NCBI RefSeq assembly: GCF_001507595.1
Contig: NZ_LQBQ01000023.1
Location: forward strand, 186,001 to 250,000
Reading direction: 5' to 3'
Source of the DNA: Ruegeria marisrubri
Lineage (GTDB): Bacteria; Pseudomonadota; Alphaproteobacteria; Rhodobacterales; Rhodobacteraceae
DNA length: 64,000 nucleotides
Positions within the stretch are counted from its first letter, which is position 1. Each line of letters begins with the position of its first letter. Below the pieces are notes generated by a model that ran no database searches, was not told the DNA's origin, and was given only the letters and a program-made list of their open reading frames with translations. A program made the position numbers and the translations under genes. Of the stretch, positions 38,346 through 48,004 are shown one piece after another.

Positions 38346-38688
38346 GACGCGACCAGATGAAGATCAGGACGCCGCTGAGGATGATGGCCTGAAAGATCAG
38401 AACGAAAACCGGCGCATTGAAGACGTAGGAAATCACCAGAACGGCGGCGATCGACAGGGTTGCCGCCTTTTTTGCGCGCGGATTTATGGCGCGGTTGGTC
38501 TGCCAGTCCAGGATAAGCGGACCAAAGACCCGGTGCGTCAAAAGCCAGGTGTGCAGCCGGGACGAGGATCGGGCGAAAAAGAAGGCCGCCAGCAGAAGGA
38601 AGGGAACGGTCGGCAGAAGCGGGAGAAAGACGCCCATGAACGCCAGAGCGACGCAGATCAATCCCAATCCGGCCCAGAGAAACTGCAT
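38335..38688 (-). CDS. YbaN family (DUF454) membrane protein
   Basis: 117-residue inner-membrane protein with three or four hydrophobic segments, beginning FLWAGLGLICVALAFMGVFLPLLPTVPFLLLAA, the DUF454 signature, followed by FFFARSSSRLHTWLL. Function unknown; E. coli YbaN sits by priC and apt. Read toward parB and overlapping its 3' end. The start lies 3 bases past the hemW stop, so it belongs to the rph-rdgB-hemW operon. Confidence 0.88.
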   Translation of the reverse strand: MQFLWAGLGLICVALAFMGVFLPLLPTVPFLLLAAFFFARSSSRLHTWLLTHRVFGPLILDWQTNRAINPRAKKAATLSIAAVLVISYVFNAPVFVLIFQAIILSGVLIFIWSRPNG

Positions 38689-38691
38689 CGT

Positions 38692-39849
38692 TCAATCCGC
38701 CAGCAATTCGCGGATGACCGCGTTCAGGACAGCTCGACCGTCTGGGGTCGCCCGGATACGGTTGTGATCGGTTTCGATCATGCCCAGTTCCGTCAAGTGA
38801 TCCAGCTTATTGGCTGGCAGTGGGGCACTGGACAAACGCTCGAATCTCTCAATATCTAGTCCTTCCACAATCCTCATACCGATCATGAGGTATTCGTTTG
38901 CCTGATCCTGACGTGACAATTCGAAACGGACCGACTCGCCGGTACCCTCTGCGACCGCCGCCAGCCAAGATGTTGGCGACAGGTGGGTTTCGGTTGCGAA
39001 CTTTCGGCCGCCGATGGTCAGACGGCCATGCGCGCCGGGGCCGATCCCGACATAGTCGCCATAGCGCCAGTAGATCAGGTTGTGGCGCGATTCGGCTCCG
39101 GGCCGCGCGTGGTTCGATACCTCGTAGGCTGGCATGCCATGCGCCTCGCAGATCTCCTGCGTGGCCAGATACATGTCGGCGGCGCTGTCGTCCTCGGGCA
39201 GGCCGCGCAGTTTTCCGACGGCATAGCGGTCACCGAACGCGGTGCCGTCCTCGATGGTGAGCTGATACAGAGACAGATGATCGATCGACATCGACAGGGC
39301 TTCGGTCAGTTCCGCCCGCCATGCCGCGACCGTCTGGTGCTGTCTGGCATAGATCAGGTCAAAGCTGACGCGGTCGAAACAGTCGCGCGCGATGTCAAAG
39401 GCGGCGCGGGCCTCGGCCACGGTGTGAATCCGCCCCAGACGGCGCAGGTCTTCGTCGTTCAGGGCCTGAATGCCCATCGAAACCCGGTTCACGCCTGCGT
39501 CGCGATAGGCGGCAAAGCGTCCGGCCTCGACCGATCCGGGATTGGCCTCGAGGGTGATTTCCATGTCATTGGCCGGGCGCCACAGCGACCGCGCCGCGTC
39601 GATGATGGCGGCAACGGTTTCGGGATCCATCAGAGAGGGCGTTCCCCCGCCGAAGAATATCGTGTTCAGGACACGGTCGGGGGTTTCGGCCGCCGCGCGT
39701 TCCAGTTCGGCGAGATATGACATAAGCCATTGTTTTTGTTCTATATTTTTTGAAACATGGCTGTTGAAGTCGCAATAGGGGCACTTGGCCTCGCAAAACG
39801 GCCAGTGCATATACAGGCCAAAGCCCCCGTTGCGCCAATCATCCGCCAA
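38692..39849 (-). CDS. hemW: Radical SAM heme chaperone HemW
   Basis: 385-residue radical SAM protein. The 4Fe-4S motif is CEAKCPYC (CxxxCxxC) with no fourth cysteine, which separates HemW from coproporphyrinogen dehydrogenase HemN; other blocks are YMHWPFC, FFGGGTPSLM, EANPGS and GIQALNDEDLRRLGRIH. HemW binds heme and delivers it to membrane proteins such as respiratory oxidases. The start is a TTG at 39849 with AAGGG upstream, overlapping the rdgB end; no closer ATG precedes the conserved domain. Confidence 0.92.
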   Translation of the reverse strand: MADDWRNGGFGLYMHWPFCEAKCPYCDFNSHVSKNIEQKQWLMSYLAELERAAAETPDRVLNTIFFGGGTPSLMDPETVAAIIDAARSLWRPANDMEITLEANPGSVEAGRFAAYRDAGVNRVSMGIQALNDEDLRRLGRIHTVAEARAAFDIARDCFDRVSFDLIYARQHQTVAAWRAELTEALSMSIDHLSLYQLTIEDGTAFGDRYAVGKLRGLPEDDSAADMYLATQEICEAHGMPAYEVSNHARPGAESRHNLIYWRYGDYVGIGPGAHGRLTIGGRKFATETHLSPTSWLAAVAEGTGESVRFELSRQDQANEYLMIGMRIVEGLDIERFERLSSAPLPANKLDHLTELGMIETDHNRIRATPDGRAVLNAVIRELLAD

Positions 39850-40453
39850 AACAGCCCTTCACGAATTTCTCCACCGCTTTCGCGCGATGGCTGATCTTGT
39901 TCTTTTCCCACCGGTCCATCTCGGCAAAGGTCTGGTCATAGCCTTCGGGGACGAACATCGGATCATAGCCGAACCCTTCGGCCCCCCGGATCGGCCAGAC
40001 CAGATGGCCGGGCGCCACGCCTTCGAACACCTCGTCATGCCCGTCGGGCCAGGCCAGAACCAAGGTGCAGCGGAACTGGGCGGTGCGGGGGTGGGGCGCG
40101 TTTTTCGCCTCCAGTTCTTCATGGGCGCGGGTCATCGCCATCAGGAAGTCACGCCCTTGGCCGGTTTCGGCCCAATCGGCGGTGTGAACCCCGGGGGCGC
40201 CGTCCAGCGCGTCGATGGTAATGCCGGAATCATCCGACAGAGCCGGCAGGCCGGTGGCCCTGGCGGCGGAATGCGCCTTGATCCGGGCATTTCCGACAAA
40301 GGTTTCTTCGGTTTCCTCGGGCTCCGGCAGGTTCATTTCACCTGCGCCGACCACCTTGACGCCGAAAGGTGCGAGGAGATGCGCCATCTCCTCGAGTTTT
40401 CCCTTGTTGTGGGTCGCCACCAGCAGCGTGTCGCCCTCGAACCGGCGGGTCAT
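39839..40453 (-). CDS. rdgB: dITP/XTP pyrophosphatase (RdgB/HAM1)
   Basis: 204-residue house-cleaning enzyme hydrolysing dITP, ITP and XTP so that deaminated purines are not incorporated. [14 protein letters not shown], the [17 protein letters not shown] active-site block, [13 protein letters not shown] and [11 protein letters not shown] are all HAM1-family motifs. ATG 40453 overlaps the rph stop (ATGA). Part of rph-rdgB-hemW-ybaN. Confidence 0.96.
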   Translation of the reverse strand: MTRRFEGDTLLVATHNKGKLEEMAHLLAPFGVKVVGAGEMNLPEPEETEETFVGNARIKAHSAARATGLPALSDDSGITIDALDGAPGVHTADWAETGQGRDFLMAMTRAHEELEAKNAPHPRTAQFRCTLVLAWPDGHDEVFEGVAPGHLVWPIRGAEGFGYDPMFVPEGYDQTFAEMDRWEKNKISHRAKAVEKFVKGCFGG

Positions 40454-41163
40454 GCGGTGGCGGCCTTTTGTGCGGCGACCAGTTCCCCGACGCCTTTTTC
40501 GGCGAGGGTCAGCAGCTGGTCCATCTGGTCCCGCGAGAAAACGGAACCCTCGGCGCTCATCTGCACCTCGATCAGCTTGCCCGAGCCGGTCATGATGAAA
40601 TTGCCGTCGACGCCGGCCTCGCTGTCCTCGGGGTAATCGAGATCCAGAACCGGCTGGCCGGCATAGATGCCGCAGGACACGGCGGCGACCGGATCGAGCA
40701 GCGGATCGGAGATCACGTCGCCGGCCTTCATCAGCTTGTTCACCGCCAGACGCAGCGCCACCCAGCCGCCGGTGATCGCGGCGCAGCGGGTGCCGCCGTC
40801 GGCCTGGATCACGTCGCAGTCCACGGTGATCTGGCGTTCGCCAAGGGCCACGCGATCGACGCCGGCCCGCAGGGCGCGGCCGATCAGGCGCTGGATCTCG
40901 ACCGTGCGACCGCCCTGCTTGCCGGCCGACGCCTCGCGACGCATCCGGGTGTTGGTCGCGCGCGGCAGCATGCCGTATTCGGCCGTCACCCAGCCCAGCC
41001 CCGATCCCTTGATGAAGGGCGGAACCCGGTCCTCGATCGTGGCGGTGCAAAGCACATGGGTGTCGCCGATCTTGATCAGGCACGAGCCTTCGGCATGTTT
41101 CGTGAAACCGGTCTCGATTGAAACCGGGCGCATTTCGCTTAAATCTCGTCCAGAGGGTCGCAT
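40450..41163 (-). CDS. rph: Ribonuclease PH
   Basis: 237-residue phosphorolytic 3'-5' exoribonuclease for tRNA 3' maturation. [20 protein letters not shown] start, [24 protein letters not shown], the phosphate/RNA site [18 protein letters not shown], and QVDGGTR-like [14 protein letters not shown]. Full length. First gene of its operon, divergent from hrcA across 111 bp. A TTGCAT-N18-TATCCC element on the minus strand there could be its promoter. Confidence 0.97.
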   Translation of the reverse strand: MRPSGRDLSEMRPVSIETGFTKHAEGSCLIKIGDTHVLCTATIEDRVPPFIKGSGLGWVTAEYGMLPRATNTRMRREASAGKQGGRTVEIQRLIGRALRAGVDRVALGERQITVDCDVIQADGGTRCAAITGGWVALRLAVNKLMKAGDVISDPLLDPVAAVSCGIYAGQPVLDLDYPEDSEAGVDGNFIMTGSGKLIEVQMSAEGSVFSRDQMDQLLTLAEKGVGELVAAQKAATA

Positions 41164-41274
41164 GGGAAATCCTTTGTTAGCTGGGTTGGGGATACCGCCC
41201 GGCGGCCTGATGATGCAACCCCGATTGACCTTACCGTGGCCTGAGATTTAATGGGCCGCAACGAGGAACTGGCG

Positions 41275-42339
41275 ATGAGCGAAGCGAGCAAGATTCTGGA
41301 CGAAATGAACGACCGGTCACGGGAAGTGTTCCGGTTGATCGTCGAGAGCTACCTCGACAGCGGCGAACCGGTCGGCAGCCGCACTCTGACCCGCGCCATG
41401 AGCGAGAAGGTCAGCGCCGCCACGGTTCGCAACGTGATGCAGGACCTGGAGTTTCTCGGGCTTCTGAACAGCCCGCATGTCAGCGCGGGGCGGGTTCCGA
41501 CGCAGATGGGCCTGCGCATGTTCGTGGACGGCCTGCTGGAGGTCGGCGATCTGAACGCCGATGACCGCAAAAAGCTGGACGAGACCCTGGGCGACAATGC
41601 CGGCGACGTCGGCGGCATGCTGGATCGTGTCGGATCGGCCTTGTCGCGGGTGACACATGGGGCGTCTCTGGTGCTGACGCCCAAGCACGAGGCCGAAATC
41701 CGGCATATCGAGTTCGTGTCGCTTGCCCATGACCGGGCGCTGGTGGTTCTGGTCTTTGCCGATGGCCATGTCGAGAACCGGCTGTTCACCCCGCCGCCGG
41801 GACAGACGCCGAGTTCCATGCGCGAGGCGGCCAATTTCCTGAATGCCCTCATCGAGGGGCGGACGCTGACCGAGGTGCGCCGGATCATCCAGACCGAAAT
41901 CGCGGCCCGCCGTCAGGAGATCGACGAGCTTGCGCGCGAGATGGTGGAAAGCGGGCTGGCCGTCTGGGACAGAGAGGGCGAGGACTCGGCCCGCCTGATC
42001 GTGCGCGGGCGGGCGAATCTGTTGGCAGAGACCGGTCAGGAAGAAGAACTGGAGCGTATCCGCACCCTGTTTGACGACCTGGAACGCAAGCGGGATATCG
42101 CCGAATTCCTCGAATTGACCGAGGAAGGCGAGGGGGTGCGCATTTTTATCGGCTCGGAGAACAAACTTTTCTCACTTTCGGGTTCCTCTTTGGTGGTCTC
42201 TCCATATATGAACGCGGATCGGAAGATTATTGGCGCCGTGGGCGTCATCGGCCCGACGCGTCTGAATTACGGACGGATCGTGCCGATCGTGGATTATACG
42301 GCACAACTGGTCGGCAAGCTGATTTCCGACCGGAGCTAG
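41275..42339 (+). CDS. hrcA: Heat-inducible transcription repressor HrcA
   Basis: 354-residue repressor of groE-type heat-shock genes, normally acting at CIRCE elements and requiring GroEL for folding. N-terminal winged helix (DRSREVFRLIVESYLDSG, GSRTL, SAATVRNVMQDLE) and C-terminal GAF-like domain (NYGRIVPIVDYTAQLVG). ATG 41275 is chosen because GAGGAA lies 7 bases upstream; another in-frame ATG at 41251 has no ribosome site. No CIRCE repeat was found upstream, so it does not seem autoregulated through one. grpE follows 10 bp downstream. Confidence 0.95.
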   Translation: MSEASKILDEMNDRSREVFRLIVESYLDSGEPVGSRTLTRAMSEKVSAATVRNVMQDLEFLGLLNSPHVSAGRVPTQMGLRMFVDGLLEVGDLNADDRKKLDETLGDNAGDVGGMLDRVGSALSRVTHGASLVLTPKHEAEIRHIEFVSLAHDRALVVLVFADGHVENRLFTPPPGQTPSSMREAANFLNALIEGRTLTEVRRIIQTEIAARRQEIDELAREMVESGLAVWDREGEDSARLIVRGRANLLAETGQEEELERIRTLFDDLERKRDIAEFLELTEEGEGVRIFIGSENKLFSLSGSSLVVSPYMNADRKIIGAVGVIGPTRLNYGRIVPIVDYTAQLVGKLISDRS

Positions 42340-42349
42340 AGGTAGAGAA

Positions 42350-42913
42350 ATGGCAGAGCCGAAGAACGAAGAATTTCTGGACGATATTGCCACCGCCGAG
42401 GCCGAGGAACTGGCCGAGGAACTGGCGGAGATCAGCGAAGAGGCGCTGGAGCTGGACGCGCTGCGCGCCGAGCGTGACGAACTGAAGGACAAGTTCATGC
42501 GCGCTCTGGCCGATGCCGAGAACGCCCGCAAGCGGGGCGAACGGGCGCGTCGCGAGGCCGAGCAGTATGGCGGCTCGAAACTGGCCCGCGACATGCTGCC
42601 CGTCTATGACAACATGAAGCGCGCGCTCGAAGCCGTGACGGATGAGCAGAAAGAAGTCGCTGCCGGTCTGCTCGAGGGGATCGAGCTGACGATGCGGGTG
42701 CTGAAGGACGTGTTCAAGAAACACGGGATCGAGGTGATCGCGCCCGAGGTCGGTGACAAATTCGACCCGAACCTGCATGAAGCCATGTTCGAAGCGCCGG
42801 TGCCGGGCACCAAGGCAGGCGAGATCATCCAGGTTTCGGCCGAAGGGTTCATGCTGCATGACCGCCTGCTGCGTCCGGCGCAGGTTGGCGTGTCGTCAAC
42901 CCCGGCAAGCTGA
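42350..42913 (+). CDS. grpE: Nucleotide exchange factor GrpE
   Basis: 187-residue DnaK exchange factor. An acidic, long coiled-coil N-terminal half (AEELAEELAEISEEALELDALRAERDEL region) is followed by FMRALADAENARKRGERAR and the C-terminal beta domain KHGIEVIAPEVGDKFDPNLHEAMF. Overlaps nothing but lies 10 bp after hrcA with GAGGTAGAG as ribosome site, so heat-shock control is probably shared. Confidence 0.96.
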   Translation: MAEPKNEEFLDDIATAEAEELAEELAEISEEALELDALRAERDELKDKFMRALADAENARKRGERARREAEQYGGSKLARDMLPVYDNMKRALEAVTDEQKEVAAGLLEGIELTMRVLKDVFKKHGIEVIAPEVGDKFDPNLHEAMFEAPVPGTKAGEIIQVSAEGFMLHDRLLRPAQVGVSSTPAS

Positions 42914-42971
42914 AACGCGCCCAAGGGCACGTGACTTCGGCGAGAGTATTTGGGAAAAGATGAAGGGGCGG

Positions 42972-45602
42972 TCAGGTTCTGGCCGCCTCTTTCAGTTTGT
43001 AGATCAGGTCCAGCGCCTCGCGCGGGGTCAGCTCGTCCGGCAGGATATCCTTGAGCATCACGTCCACAGCGGAGGTTTTCGGCGTGGGCGGCGGCGGTGG
43101 CGCCGCAGAAAACAGTGGCAGATCGTCGATCAGGGCCTTCTGCTTGCCGCCTTCGCGTTCGGTTTTCTCCAATTGGTCCAGAACCACACGCGCGCGCTCG
43201 ACGACCGAGGCGGGCAGGCCCGCCAGTTGCGCGACCTGCACGCCATAGGAGCGGTCGGCGGCGCCCTTGTGGACCTCGTGCAGGAAGATCACTTCGCCGT
43301 CCCATTCCTTGACCGCGACGGTGGCGTTGTCGACACCTTCCAGCTTGCCGGCCAGCGCGGTCAGCTCGTGGTAGTGGGTGGCGAACAGCGCGCGGCAGCG
43401 ATTGGCGGCGTGCAGATGTTCCAGCGTGGCCCAGGCGATGGACAGGCCGTCATAGGTGGCGGTGCCACGTCCGATTTCATCGAGGATCACCAGCGCCCGG
43501 TCATCGGCCTGGTTCAGAATGGCCGCGGTTTCCACCATCTCGACCATGAAGGTCGACCGGCCCCGCGCCAGATCGTCGGAGGCGCCCACGCGGCTGAACA
43601 ACTGGCTGACCAGCCCGATATGCGCGCGCTCGGCCGGGACGAAACTGCCCATCTGCGCCAGCAGCGCGATCAGCGCATTCTGGCGCAGGAAGGTCGATTT
43701 ACCGGCCATGTTCGGGCCGGTCAGCAGCCAAATGGCGGCGCCGTCCTCGGCGCTCAGGTCGCAGTCATTGGCGATGAAGGCATCGCCCGATTGCTGGCGC
43801 AGCGCGTGCTCCACCACCGGATGGCGGCCTGCAACGACATCAAAAGCGCGCGAGCCGTCCACCTGCGGGCGGCACCAGTTCTCGCCCCGCGCCAGATCGG
43901 CCAGCGCGGTGGTCAGGTCCAGCTCGGCCAGCCCGCGCGCGGCCTGGTTCAGGCGGGCAGCCTGGGCCAGAATCTCGTCAGAAAGCCTTTGATAGAGCCG
44001 CTTTTCGATCTCAAGCGCCAAGTTGCCGGCATTCAGGATGCGGGTTTCGATCTCGCTGAGCTCGACCGTGGTGAACCGCACCTGGTTGGCGGTGGTCTGG
44101 CGGTGGATGTAGGTCTCGCTGAGGGGCGGGTTCAGCATCTTTTCGGCATGGGTGGCCGTGGTTTCGATGAAATAGCCCAGCACGTTGTTGTGCTTGATCT
44201 TCAGCGACGCGATGCCGGTGTGTTCGGCGTATTTCTGTTGCAGCCCGGCAATGACCGAGCGGCCTTCGTCGCGCAGGGTGCGGGCCTCGTCCAGTTCGGC
44301 GTCGAAACCCGGCGCGATGAAGCCGCCATCGCGTGCCAGCAGCGGCGGGTCGGCGACCAGCGCCTGATCCAGCAGGTCGAGCAGATCATCAAAGCCCACG
44401 AGGTTCTGCACCGCGGTCGCCAGCAGCACCGGCAGGTCCTGCCCGGCGCAGATTTCGGCAATCGCCTGGGCCTGCGCCAGCCCGTTGCGGATGGCGGCCA
44501 GGTCGCGCGGGCCGCCGCGCTCGAGCGACAGGCGCGACAGGGCGCGGTCCAGATCGGGCGTTTTGCGCAGCGCCTCGCGCAGATCGGCGGCGATCAGGCT
44601 GTCCTGGGCGGCAAAATCGACCGCGTCCAGCCGCGCCTGGATCACGTCCAGATTGCGCGAGGGGCTGGACAGGCGTTGTTCCAACAGGCGCGCACCGCCC
44701 GGGGTCACCGTGCGATCCACCACCGACAGCAGCGATCCGGCCCGCCCGCCCGACAAGGATCGCGTCAGTTCGAGGTTGCGGCGGGTGGCCGCGTCTATCT
44801 GCACGACGCGATCCTCGGATTCCTTCATCGGCGTCTGCAGCAGCGGCAGTTTGCCCTTTTGCGTGATTTCCAGATAGTCGATCAGCGCGCCCATGGCCGA
44901 GATCTCGGCCCGGCCAAAGCTGCCGAACGCGTCCAGCGTGCCCACGTGAAACAACCCGCAGATGCGTTTTTCTGCCGCAGTGCTGTCGAAACTGGCCCGC
45001 CCGATCGGGGTGAGCGCGATACCCAGGTCGTCGACCGTGGCGCGCAGTTTCATCTCGGACCCATCGGCCACGATCAGCTCGGACGGGGCCAGCCGGGCCA
45101 GCTCGGGGCTGAGGCGCACCGAGGTCAGCGGCATCACGTGAAACGCCCCGGTCGAAATGTCGGCCCAGGCCAGCGCGGCCTCGTCGCGCACCTCGGCATA
45201 GGCGGCCAGAAAGTTGTGGCGGCGCGCCTCCAGCAGGGCGTCCTCGGTCAGGGTGCCGGGGGTGACAAGGCGCACGACATCGCGCTTTACCACCGATTTA
45301 GAGCCTCTTTTCTTGGCCTCGGCCGGGCTTTCCATCTGTTCGCAGACCGCCACGCGAAAGCCCTTGCGGATCAGCGTCAGCAGATAGCCTTCGGCCGAAT
45401 GCACCGGCACGCCGCACATGGGGATGTCTTCGCCATTGTGCTTGCCGCGCTTGGTCAGGGCGATGTCCAGTGCCTCGGCGGCGTTCACGGCGTCCTCGAA
45501 GAACATCTCGTAGAAATCGCCCATGCGGTAAAACAGCAGGGCGTCTTTGTGGGCCTCTTTGATTTCCAGGTATTGCGCCATCATCGGCGTGACGTTGGAC
45601 AA
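42972..45602 (-). CDS. mutS: DNA mismatch repair protein MutS
   Basis: 876-residue mismatch-recognition ATPase. PMMAQYLEIKEAHKDALLFYRMGDFYEMF carries the Phe-x-Glu mismatch wedge. Walker A is TGPNMAGKST; Walker B and signature are ALVILDEIGRGTATYDG, and the dimer helix-turn-helix is near the C-terminus. The start is TTG at 45602, favoured by GGGGAG 6 bases upstream; the ATG at 45584 has no ribosome site. Convergent with grpE and divergent from the malic enzyme gene. Confidence 0.97.
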   Translation of the reverse strand: MSNVTPMMAQYLEIKEAHKDALLFYRMGDFYEMFFEDAVNAAEALDIALTKRGKHNGEDIPMCGVPVHSAEGYLLTLIRKGFRVAVCEQMESPAEAKKRGSKSVVKRDVVRLVTPGTLTEDALLEARRHNFLAAYAEVRDEAALAWADISTGAFHVMPLTSVRLSPELARLAPSELIVADGSEMKLRATVDDLGIALTPIGRASFDSTAAEKRICGLFHVGTLDAFGSFGRAEISAMGALIDYLEITQKGKLPLLQTPMKESEDRVVQIDAATRRNLELTRSLSGGRAGSLLSVVDRTVTPGGARLLEQRLSSPSRNLDVIQARLDAVDFAAQDSLIAADLREALRKTPDLDRALSRLSLERGGPRDLAAIRNGLAQAQAIAEICAGQDLPVLLATAVQNLVGFDDLLDLLDQALVADPPLLARDGGFIAPGFDAELDEARTLRDEGRSVIAGLQQKYAEHTGIASLKIKHNNVLGYFIETTATHAEKMLNPPLSETYIHRQTTANQVRFTTVELSEIETRILNAGNLALEIEKRLYQRLSDEILAQAARLNQAARGLAELDLTTALADLARGENWCRPQVDGSRAFDVVAGRHPVVEHALRQQSGDAFIANDCDLSAEDGAAIWLLTGPNMAGKSTFLRQNALIALLAQMGSFVPAERAHIGLVSQLFSRVGASDDLARGRSTFMVEMVETAAILNQADDRALVILDEIGRGTATYDGLSIAWATLEHLHAANRCRALFATHYHELTALAGKLEGVDNATVAVKEWDGEVIFLHEVHKGAADRSYGVQVAQLAGLPASVVERARVVLDQLEKTEREGGKQKALIDDLPLFSAAPPPPPTPKTSAVDVMLKDILPDELTPREALDLIYKLKEAART

Positions 45603-45679
45603 GGCTGCTCCCCTCTGGCGTATTCCGGGCGCGACCTTACAAATCCCCCAACCGCGACGAAAGGTGAAAACGCATAGTC

Positions 45680-45708
45680 GTTGAGGCGCGCCCCCGCCTG
45701 CGGTATGA
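45680..45708 (+). promoter_or_regulatory. Possible promoter of the malic enzyme gene
   Basis: TTGAGG at 45680-45685, 17-base spacer, TATGAG at 45703-45708; 19 bases before the ATG, so the leader would be very short. Confidence 0.45.
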
Positions 45709-45727
45709 GGCGGAAAGCCCCGAAGTC

Positions 45728-48001
45728 ATGGAACCGACCGTCAAAATGCCCAAAGCGAAGATCACCAAAGAAGAGGCGCTGGCCTTTCACCTGGAACCCA
45801 CCCCCGGCAAGTGGGAGGTGCAGGCCACCGTTCCCATGACCACGCAGCGCGATCTGTCGCTGGCCTACAGCCCGGGCGTGGCGGTTCCATGCGAAGCCAT
45901 CGCCGAGAACCCCGAAACCGCCTATGACTATACCAACAAGGGCAACCTTGTGGCCGTGATCTCGAACGGGACGGCGGTTCTGGGGTTGGGCAACCTGGGC
46001 GCGCTGGGCAGCAAGCCGGTGATGGAGGGCAAATCCGTCCTGTTCAAACGCTTCGCCGACGTGAACTCGATCGACATCGAGCTGGACACCGAGGACCCCG
46101 ACGAATTCTGCCGCGCGGTCAAGCTGATGGGGCCGACCTTTGGCGGCATCAACCTGGAAGACATCAAGGCGCCCGAGTGCTTCATCATCGAACAGCGCCT
46201 GAAGGAAGAGATGGACATCCCCGTCTTTCACGACGACCAGCACGGCACGGCGGTGATCTGTGCGGCGGGGCTGATCAACGCGCTGCACATCTCGGGCAAG
46301 AAGATCGAGGATGTGAAGATCGTCCTCAACGGGGCCGGGGCGGCGGGGATCGCCTGTATCGAACTGCTCAAGGCGATGGGTGCCAAGCACGAGAACTGCA
46401 TCGTCTGCGACACCAAGGGCGTGATCTATCAGGGCCGGACCGAGGGCATGAACCAGTGGAAATCGGCCCACGCGATTTCGACCGAACTGCGCACGCTGGA
46501 AGAGGCCATGAAGGGCGCCGACGTGTTCCTGGGCGTATCCGTCAAGGGCGCGGTCACGCAGGAGATGGTCGAAAGCATGGCCGACAACCCGGTGATCTTC
46601 GCCATGGCCAACCCCGACCCGGAAATCACCCCCGAAGAGGCGCACGAGGTCCGGCCGGACGCGATCGTGGCCACCGGGCGCAGCGACTACCCCAACCAGG
46701 TCAACAACGTTCTGGGCTTTCCCTACCTGTTCCGCGGGGCGCTGGACATCCACGCCCGCGCCATCAATGACGAGATGAAGATCGCCTGCGCCCATGCGCT
46801 TGCGCATCTGGCCCGCGAAGATGTGCCCGACGAGGTGGCGATGGCCTATGGCCGGAACCTGAGCTTTGGGCGCGACTACATCATCCCGACGCCCTTCGAT
46901 CCGCGGCTGATCTACCGTATTCCTCCGGCAGTGGCCAAGGCCGGGATGGAAACGGGGGCCGCCCGTCGCCCGATCATCGACATGGAGGCCTATGAGCTGG
47001 GCCTCAAGACGCGGATGGATCCGACCGCCAGCATCCTGCGGGGCATCAACGCGCGCGCCCGCAAGGCGCAAAGCCGGATGATCTTTGCCGAGGGCGACGA
47101 TCCGCGCGTGTTGCGTGCGGCGGTGATGTATCAGCGGTCCGGCTTCGGCAAGGCGCTGGTCGTGGGGCGCCCCGACGACGTGAAGAACAAGCTCGAGGCT
47201 GCCGGCCTGGGCGACGCGGTGCGCGAGATCGAAGTCGTCAATGCCGCCAACACCGCGTATCTGGATCAATACAAGGATTTCCTCTACCGCCGCCTTCAGC
47301 GTCGCGGCTTCGACCAGAAGGACGTTCACCGCTTGGCCGCACGCGACCGGCACGTGTTCTCGGCATTGATGCTGGCGCATGGGCATGGCGACGGGCTGGT
47401 CACCGGCGCGACCCGGAAATCCGGGCACGTCCTCGATCAGATCAATCACGTTTTCGACGCGGATGCGGCGCATGGGGCGGCGGGGGTCACGGCCTTGCTG
47501 CACAAGGGCCGGATCGTTCTGATCGGCGACACCCTGGTGCATGAATGGCCCGACGAGAACGACCTTGCCACCATCGCCGAGCGCGCCGCCGCCGTGGCCC
47601 GCCACATCGGGCTTGAACCGCGCGTGGCGTTCGTCAGCTTCTCGACCTTCGGCTATCCGGTCTCGGAGCGCACCGAGAAGCTCTACAAGGCCCCGCAGGT
47701 TCTGGAACAGCGCGGCGTCGATTTCGAGTTCGAAGGCGAGATGACCGTTGACGTGGCGCTGAACGTAAAGGCGCAGGAGGCCTATCCCTTCTCGCGCCTG
47801 ACCGGCCCGGCGAACATCCTGATCGTCCCGGCGCGGCACTCGGCCTCGATCTCGACCAAGCTGATGCAGGAGATGGGCGGGGCGACGGTGATCGGTCCGA
47901 TCCTGACCGGCGTCGACAAGCCGATCCAGATCTGCTCGACCGTTTCGACGGCCAATGACATCCTGAACATGGCGGTTCTGGCCTCGGCCAAGATGGGCTA
48001 G
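45728..48001 (+). CDS. maeB: NADP-dependent malic enzyme with C-terminal phosphotransacetylase-like domain
   Basis: 757-residue MaeB-type enzyme converting malate to pyruvate, CO2 and NADPH. N-terminal malic domain (about 1-420): SLAYSPGVAVPCEAI, NGTAVLGLGNLGALGSKPVMEGK, FHDDQHGTA, NAD(P)-binding VLNGAGAAGIAC, and MANPDPEI. The C-terminal third resembles phosphate acetyltransferase (FAEGDDPRVLRAA, SFSTFG, GPANILIVP) but usually lacks that activity and acts as an acetyl-CoA-responsive regulatory domain. Followed 3 bp later by a sugar kinase gene. Confidence 0.95.
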   Translation: MEPTVKMPKAKITKEEALAFHLEPTPGKWEVQATVPMTTQRDLSLAYSPGVAVPCEAIAENPETAYDYTNKGNLVAVISNGTAVLGLGNLGALGSKPVMEGKSVLFKRFADVNSIDIELDTEDPDEFCRAVKLMGPTFGGINLEDIKAPECFIIEQRLKEEMDIPVFHDDQHGTAVICAAGLINALHISGKKIEDVKIVLNGAGAAGIACIELLKAMGAKHENCIVCDTKGVIYQGRTEGMNQWKSAHAISTELRTLEEAMKGADVFLGVSVKGAVTQEMVESMADNPVIFAMANPDPEITPEEAHEVRPDAIVATGRSDYPNQVNNVLGFPYLFRGALDIHARAINDEMKIACAHALAHLAREDVPDEVAMAYGRNLSFGRDYIIPTPFDPRLIYRIPPAVAKAGMETGAARRPIIDMEAYELGLKTRMDPTASILRGINARARKAQSRMIFAEGDDPRVLRAAVMYQRSGFGKALVVGRPDDVKNKLEAAGLGDAVREIEVVNAANTAYLDQYKDFLYRRLQRRGFDQKDVHRLAARDRHVFSALMLAHGHGDGLVTGATRKSGHVLDQINHVFDADAAHGAAGVTALLHKGRIVLIGDTLVHEWPDENDLATIAERAAAVARHIGLEPRVAFVSFSTFGYPVSERTEKLYKAPQVLEQRGVDFEFEGEMTVDVALNVKAQEAYPFSRLTGPANILIVPARHSASISTKLMQEMGGATVIGPILTGVDKPIQICSTVSTANDILNMAVLASAKMG

Positions 48002-48004
48002 GTC

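Noticed and set aside
41164-41274. CIRCE element upstream of hrcA
   Set aside because: No TTAGCACTC-N9-GAGTGCTAA or near match between rph and hrcA.
44943-45144. Additional parS sites in mutS
   Set aside because: CACGTGAAACA near 44943 and TCACGTGAAAC near 45134 keep one half only (11-12 of 16 bases); too degenerate to call.
42753-45677. 974-residue open frame on the plus strand opposite mutS
   Set aside because: Antisense shadow of MutS, whose motifs are complete on the minus strand.
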